In this document: piece after piece, positions 15,641 through 19,123 of the stretch
Layout: each line of letters starts with the position of its first letter
Position numbering within the stretch: the stretch's first letter is position 1
Origin: an uncultured Brachyspira sp.
GTDB lineage: Bacteria; Spirochaetota; Brachyspiria; Brachyspirales; Brachyspiraceae
Length of the DNA: 19,123 nucleotides
Assembly (NCBI RefSeq): GCF_910578695.1
Contig: NZ_CAJTQJ010000047.1
Span: 1 to 19,123, forward strand
Direction of reading: 5' to 3'
Notes under the pieces: generated by a model
Databases searched by the model: none
What the model was told of the DNA's origin: nothing
The model's input: the letters and a program-made list of their open reading frames with translations, nothing else
Position numbers and translations under genes: made by a program

Positions 15641-17086
15641 ATGTCGGAAATTAGGGTTCGTTTTGCCCCATCTCCAACAGGTTTTTTACATATAGGAAAT
15701 GCAAGAACAGCATTATTTAATTGGCTGTATGCCAAAGCTATAAATGGAAAATTAATATTAAGAATAGAAGATACAGATCAGGAAAGAAGCACAAAAGAAG
15801 CTGTCGATATGGCTATAAAATCATTAAAATGGCTTGGAATAGATTGGGACGAGGGTCCTGAAATAGGCGGTGATTATGGTCCTTATTTTCAGTCTGAAAG
15901 ATTGGATATATATAAAAAATATACTGAAAAACTTATGGAAGAAGGAAAAGCATATTATTGTTTCTGTACTTCCGAAGAATTAGAAAAAAAATCAAATATG
16001 CAGAGAACTCTAAATCAGCCTATAATTTATGATGGAAAATGTAGGGATATACCTTTAGAAGAAGCTAAAAGAAGAGCAGCAAATGGAGAGCCTGCTAAAA
16101 TAAGATTCAGAGTTCCAAAAAATCAGATTATCACTTTTGATGATTTTGTGAGAGGAGTAGTAAAAACTAACAGTGATGAGATAGGAGATATTATTATAGT
16201 AAGAGAAAACGGATTTCCTACTTACAATTATGCTGTTGTTATAGATGATATGCTTATGAAAATTTCTCATATCATAAGAGGAGAGGATCATATATCAAAT
16301 ACTCCAAAACAGATACTTATTTATGAGGCATTGGGATCTGAAATACCTAAATTTGCACATACTTCTTCAATACTTGGAAATGACAGAAAAAAATTATCAA
16401 AAAGGCATGGTGCAGCTACTTTGATGGAATATAAAGATGAGGGATATCTTCCTCAGGCTATGAGAAATTTCCTTGCATTATTAGGCTGGACTCACCCCGA
16501 AGCAATGGAAACTATGATAGATGATGATATGATTAAGGCATTTAAATTAGACAGATTTTCTAAAAGTCCTGCTATTTTTGATACTCTTAAATTAAGACAT
16601 TTAAATGCTTGGCATATAAAAAATACCAATTTAGATGAAATTACAGAGCTATTTATACCTTATTTAGTAAACGGAGGTTTTTTAAAAGAAAATTATACTG
16701 AAGATGAACATAATTGGGCTAAAAAACTCGTTTCTGTTATAAGACATAACTGTGCTGTTTTATCAGACATAGTTAAATATGTGCCTGTATTCTTTGAAAA
16801 TGATTTTGAGCTTAATGATGAAATGAAAGAAATAGTAAATAAAGAAGAAAGTAAAAAACTTCTTCAATTCATAAAAAATGAGATAGAAAATACTAATGAA
16901 ATTACAGATGAATATATGAAAGCATTGATTAAAAAAGCACAGAAAGAAACAGGATTGAAAGGACCTAATCTATATCACCCTATAAGATATGTATTGACAG
17001 GAAGTTCTGCCGGAAGCGAATTATCTCATATATGTGAACTTCTAGGTAAGAAAAATGTTCTTTACAGATTATCTAAATACATTTAA
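15641..17086 (+). CDS. gltX: Glutamyl-tRNA synthetase
   Basis: This 481-residue class I synthetase charges tRNA-Glu with glutamate. The Rossmann catalytic domain begins RFAPSPTGFLHIGNARTALFNW with the HIGH-type HIGN at 17-20. The KMSKS-type loop is KLSKR at 251-255 (NDRKKLSKRHGAATL). Between them, YYCFCTSEE (C107, C109) and YDGKC (Y130, C134) have the spacing of the zinc knuckle seen in several GluRS and Glu-Q-RS enzymes. The C-terminal half is the helical anticodon-binding domain, ending with KAQKETGLKGPNLYHPIRYVLTG, typical of bacterial GluRS. Length is normal. AAGGAG lies 6 nt before the ATG. Whether it also charges tRNA-Gln cannot be decided from this window. A receiver gene follows 12 nt later. 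Confidence 0.98.
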   Translation: MSEIRVRFAPSPTGFLHIGNARTALFNWLYAKAINGKLILRIEDTDQERSTKEAVDMAIKSLKWLGIDWDEGPEIGGDYGPYFQSERLDIYKKYTEKLMEEGKAYYCFCTSEELEKKSNMQRTLNQPIIYDGKCRDIPLEEAKRRAANGEPAKIRFRVPKNQIITFDDFVRGVVKTNSDEIGDIIIVRENGFPTYNYAVVIDDMLMKISHIIRGEDHISNTPKQILIYEALGSEIPKFAHTSSILGNDRKKLSKRHGAATLMEYKDEGYLPQAMRNFLALLGWTHPEAMETMIDDDMIKAFKLDRFSKSPAIFDTLKLRHLNAWHIKNTNLDEITELFIPYLVNGGFLKENYTEDEHNWAKKLVSVIRHNCAVLSDIVKYVPVFFENDFELNDEMKEIVNKEESKKLLQFIKNEIENTNEITDEYMKALIKKAQKETGLKGPNLYHPIRYVLTGSSAGSELSHICELLGKKNVLYRLSKYI

Positions 17087-17098
17087 TTGGGGTAGAAT

Positions 17099-17491
17099 AT
17101 GATTAATGGTAAACCTTTAATACTTGCTGTAGATGATGAAGAACCTATAAGAAATCTTATAACATATACCTTTGAGCCTCATAATCTCGAAGTTGTTACA
17201 GCAGAAAATGGTAAATCAGCAATAACTATATTAGAGCATAATCCCGTTGATGTCATTATTACAGATTTGCTTATGCCTTCAATGACTGGGCTTGCTCTTA
17301 TAAGAGAGATGAAAAAGAGAAAAAGCTCTATACCTATAATAATAATTACAGCTTATGGTAATACTGAAATGGTTAAAGAAATTATTGCTGAGGGGGTATT
17401 CAGGCTTATAGAAAAACCTTTAGATTTTGATGTATTAGTGCCTATAGTACAAGAGGCAATAGAATATAAGAAAAATAATGATAATAAATGA
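17099..17491 (+). CDS. Stand-alone response-regulator receiver (CheY-like)
   Basis: This 130-residue protein is a single receiver domain with no output domain. The acidic pocket is D12-D13 (LAVDDEEPIR), the phospho-acceptor is D56 (IITDLLMPSMTG), the switch Thr is T84 (IIITAYGN) and the conserved Lys is K106 (LIEKPLDFDVLV). All key residues are intact, so it should be phosphorylatable by a histidine kinase. Single-domain receivers act on the flagellar switch (CheY), in phosphorelays (Spo0F-like) or as regulators through protein contacts. The LLMPSMTGLALIREMKKR and EKPLDFDVL segments are closer to general NtrC/Spo0F-type receivers than to classical CheY. It lies 12 nt after gltX with a GGGG ribosome site and is probably co-transcribed. 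No cognate kinase is in the window. Confidence 0.9.
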   Translation: MINGKPLILAVDDEEPIRNLITYTFEPHNLEVVTAENGKSAITILEHNPVDVIITDLLMPSMTGLALIREMKKRKSSIPIIIITAYGNTEMVKEIIAEGVFRLIEKPLDFDVLVPIVQEAIEYKKNNDNK

Positions 17492-17512
17492 TAATTTTAT
17501 TTATTTACTAAT

Positions 17513-17576
17513 AAAAAACTTGTTCGTCAATAACTCCTGCAATTTTTACGAATGTCGGGCACTCACAAGTTTTTTT
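17513..17576 (+). terminator. Possible terminator hairpin after the gltX-receiver operon
   Basis: AAAAAACTTGT (17513-17523) can pair with ACAAGTTTTTT (17565-17575), giving an 11-bp stem ending in a T-run, 22 nt after the receiver stop. The 41-nt loop is much longer than in a standard terminator, so it may instead be part of the larger nested palindromic element. Confidence 0.45.
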
Positions 17577-17667
17577 ATTTTATTGCTATCGATAAACTCG
17601 CTTCAAAATAGCTAATAACCTCCTTATTGTCGATTATTAGCTGCTCGTTTATCTTTTTGTTATTGAC
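17513..17667. repeat. Nested inverted-repeat element between convergent genes
   Basis: Four arms pair: AAAAAACTTGT/ACAAGTTTTTT (17513-17523 with 17565-17575), GTCAATAAC/GTTATTGAC (17526-17534 with 17659-17667), GATAAAC/GTTTATC (17591-17597 with 17647-17653) and AGCTAATAA/TTATTAGCT (17610-17618 with 17634-17642). The last three are nested. The segment is less A/T-rich than its surroundings and contains near-repeats (AATAACTCC and AATAACCTCC). The right arm encodes the last residues of the adjacent minus-strand gene. It may be a dispersed genomic repeat or a structured RNA; no coding frame is visible in it. Confidence 0.55.
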
Positions 17668-19123
17668 TCGCTTAATAAATAATCATCACCTAAAACACAG
17701 TATTTTATTCCTAAAAGTCTATGAGAAAAATATCTGCCAACTGTTTCAAATACAACAATATCCGTTTTTTCATTTTTGATATATGAATATCTATTTGTGG
17801 AATCATACAAATTAGTAACAAAAATAGTTTTATTAAAATCTTTTACTACATAATTAGACATATTTACAATATAAGAATCCCTTATAAAAAATATATTTTT
17901 CTTATTTTCAGAATAATTTTTCGCCTCATACTTTATATAATTATTTGTAATGCTCATACTATATTCATTAGAAGACTCTCTTAAATGATAATTATCAACT
18001 ATATAATCGTCTTCATAAATTCCAATAAATGAGAAATAATTATTTGTTAAAACAGTAAATAATTTTATATTGGAATTAGTTATATGAGGAATATTTCTAT
18101 TTAAAACATTGATAAGTTCATAATAACCAATATAAGCTCCAAGCCTAGTCCAATGAGTATAGTCTGAATATTTATAGTACAATTGGTATTCATTTTTATA
18201 TTTTAATAATTCCTGCTTTGGATAAACTATTTTAATATCAGTATTTTTTCTCATATATTCTACAAATCTATCGCTTGAATTAAAGCTTGTTTTTCTTTTA
18301 ATATAATCAGGCATATATTCTGAATATATAAAATTTTTATCAGGACATATCATTAAAATAAAATCAATACCTGAAGACTTTAATTTATCTCTAACATACA
18401 GCAAGTTATTTTTTATTATTTCTAATTCCTCATCGTCAAAATAATAATTACCTACAAAATCGTCCATTATAATACCATCTTTTACAAATAAATTAGATTC
18501 TTTACCTAATATAGTATTTTTCTCTATTAAATTATTAAATAAATAATAGTCTAAATATATTTTTAAATATATTATATTATTCCTAAATGGTAAATTATCA
18601 TTGAAGTAATCTTCATATTCTTTTGTATAATCATTTATATTAGAAATAATAAAATGCGGTTTTTCTTTTAAGTTTCTATTTTCATAATTATCAATATATG
18701 TTTTAGGCATTAAATTATATACAAAACTTGGTATTATTAAAAAAATCAAAAAAACAAATAAAATTACTTTATCTATAATATTATTATAAATTGCATGTTT
18801 TTTAAATAAATATAATTTCTTATTTATGAAAAATAATTTAATTGAGTATAATAATATCATAAAAACAAATATATAATAAATAGAAACATAAAATAAAAGT
18901 ATCATAATAATAAAAAATATAATTAATAAAAATAAATATTTTAAACCATTACAATTTATAGATATTTTATGTATAAAAATAAAATAAATATCATCAGCAC
19001 TATATAGAAATATGAAAAATAAAAAATTTGATAATAAATAAAGCAAATATATACCAATTTTAACTTTAAGAATATACTCAATTCCCTCAAGTTTCTCCCC
19101 CTCAATTATTTCATCAGAAACTA
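17649..19123 (-). CDS. Partial membrane-bound O-acetyltransferase, AlgJ/AlgX-like SGNH domain
   Basis: The frame is open from the right edge to a stop at 17649. Numbering from a TTG at 19046, residues 1-110 contain hydrophobic segments (about 4-25, 37-75, 93-110). From about 115 the chain matches the AlgJ/AlgX type: ENRNLKEKP, then YEDYFNDNLPFRNNII (144-159), then ILGKESNLFVKDG. The SGNH-hydrolase-like core carries SDYTHWTRLGAY (294-305, with D295 and H298) and IRDSYIVNM (388-396, with S391 the likely nucleophile). Such proteins acetylate exported polysaccharides. The TTG has no ribosome site, and 25 further in-frame codons reach the edge without a stop, so the true start is probably outside. 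NFLFFIFLYSADDIYFIF resembles the last membrane segment of MBOAT acyltransferases (normally WIFFRA...DA), so an MBOAT-SGNH fusion is possible. The final SITKR residues lie within the repeat element. Confidence 0.72.
   Translation of the reverse strand, partial: VSDEIIEGEKLEGIEYILKVKIGIYLLYLLSNFLFFIFLYSADDIYFIFIHKISINCNGLKYLFLLIIFFIIMILLFYVSIYYIFVFMILLYSIKLFFINKKLYLFKKHAIYNNIIDKVILFVFLIFLIIPSFVYNLMPKTYIDNYENRNLKEKPHFIISNINDYTKEYEDYFNDNLPFRNNIIYLKIYLDYYLFNNLIEKNTILGKESNLFVKDGIIMDDFVGNYYFDDEELEIIKNNLLYVRDKLKSSGIDFILMICPDKNFIYSEYMPDYIKRKTSFNSSDRFVEYMRKNTDIKIVYPKQELLKYKNEYQLYYKYSDYTHWTRLGAYIGYYELINVLNRNIPHITNSNIKLFTVLTNNYFSFIGIYEDDYIVDNYHLRESSNEYSMSITNNYIKYEAKNYSENKKNIFFIRDSYIVNMSNYVVKDFNKTIFVTNLYDSTNRYSYIKNEKTDIVVFETVGRYFSHRLLGIKYCVLGDDYLLSESITKR

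Noticed and set aside
17513..17667. Integron attC site or insertion-sequence terminal repeats
   Set aside because: The GTTRRRY/RYYYAAC core pair expected of attC is absent, and there is no transposase, no target duplication and no inverted ends of IS type.
19044..19046. TTG as the true start of the O-acetyltransferase
   Set aside because: No ribosome site precedes it and the frame stays open to the window edge with MBOAT-like sequence, so the gene is treated as 5'-partial.

Overview
The window looks like a chromosomal segment of a spirochaete, most likely Brachyspira. It is strongly AT-rich, A/T is favoured at third codon positions, and it carries a complete fliF-fliG-fliH-fliI-fliJ flagellar motor/export block. 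Its proteins are rich in Ile, Asn and Lys, and it has a periplasmic NHL/TPR protein of a spirochaetal kind. The genus is an inference from composition and protein style, not from a database search.

Layout from left to right. Positions 1-2570 (minus strand) hold surface-glycan genes: a two-domain GT2-GT4 glycosyltransferase followed by the start of another gene cut by the window edge. A strong hairpin terminator (about 2717-2745) separates them from 2766-4994 (minus), a tRNA-Thr(GGU) with a near-consensus promoter followed by a secreted TPR/NHL/VWA-like protein. Positions 5068-11526 (minus) are the flagellar operon, transcribed fliF, fliG, fliH, fliI, fliJ and then a lytic transglycosylase. 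Its promoter at 11641-11669 is surrounded by five copies of a TTATGTTTAC-type motif, the most distinctive regulatory structure here. Positions 11759-12313 (minus) are a stand-alone CinA-C/PncC amidohydrolase with its own promoter. Positions 12386-14281 (minus) are a gmk-rpoZ-miaA operon.

The strand then switches. Positions 14517-15498 (plus) hold two overlapping genes of unknown function with their own promoter. Positions 15641-17491 (plus) hold gltX followed closely by a stand-alone CheY-like receiver. Positions 17513-17667 form a nested inverted-repeat element between convergent genes. It runs into the 3' end of a membrane-anchored AlgJ/AlgX-like O-acetyltransferase (minus), which is open through the right edge and may be the C-terminal half of an MBOAT-SGNH fusion.

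Functionally, the centre combines motility (MS ring, C ring, export ATPase with its regulators, and a wall-cutting enzyme for the periplasmic rod) with housekeeping RNA and nucleotide functions (guanylate kinase, RNA polymerase omega, tRNA isopentenylation, GluRS, tRNA-Thr). Both edges carry envelope-glycan synthesis or decoration. No gene-free stretch exceeds 300 bases. I saw no CRISPR array, insertion sequence or rRNA. The least explained parts are the two-gene plus-strand cassette, the fliF operator-like array and the palindromic element near 17.6 kb.
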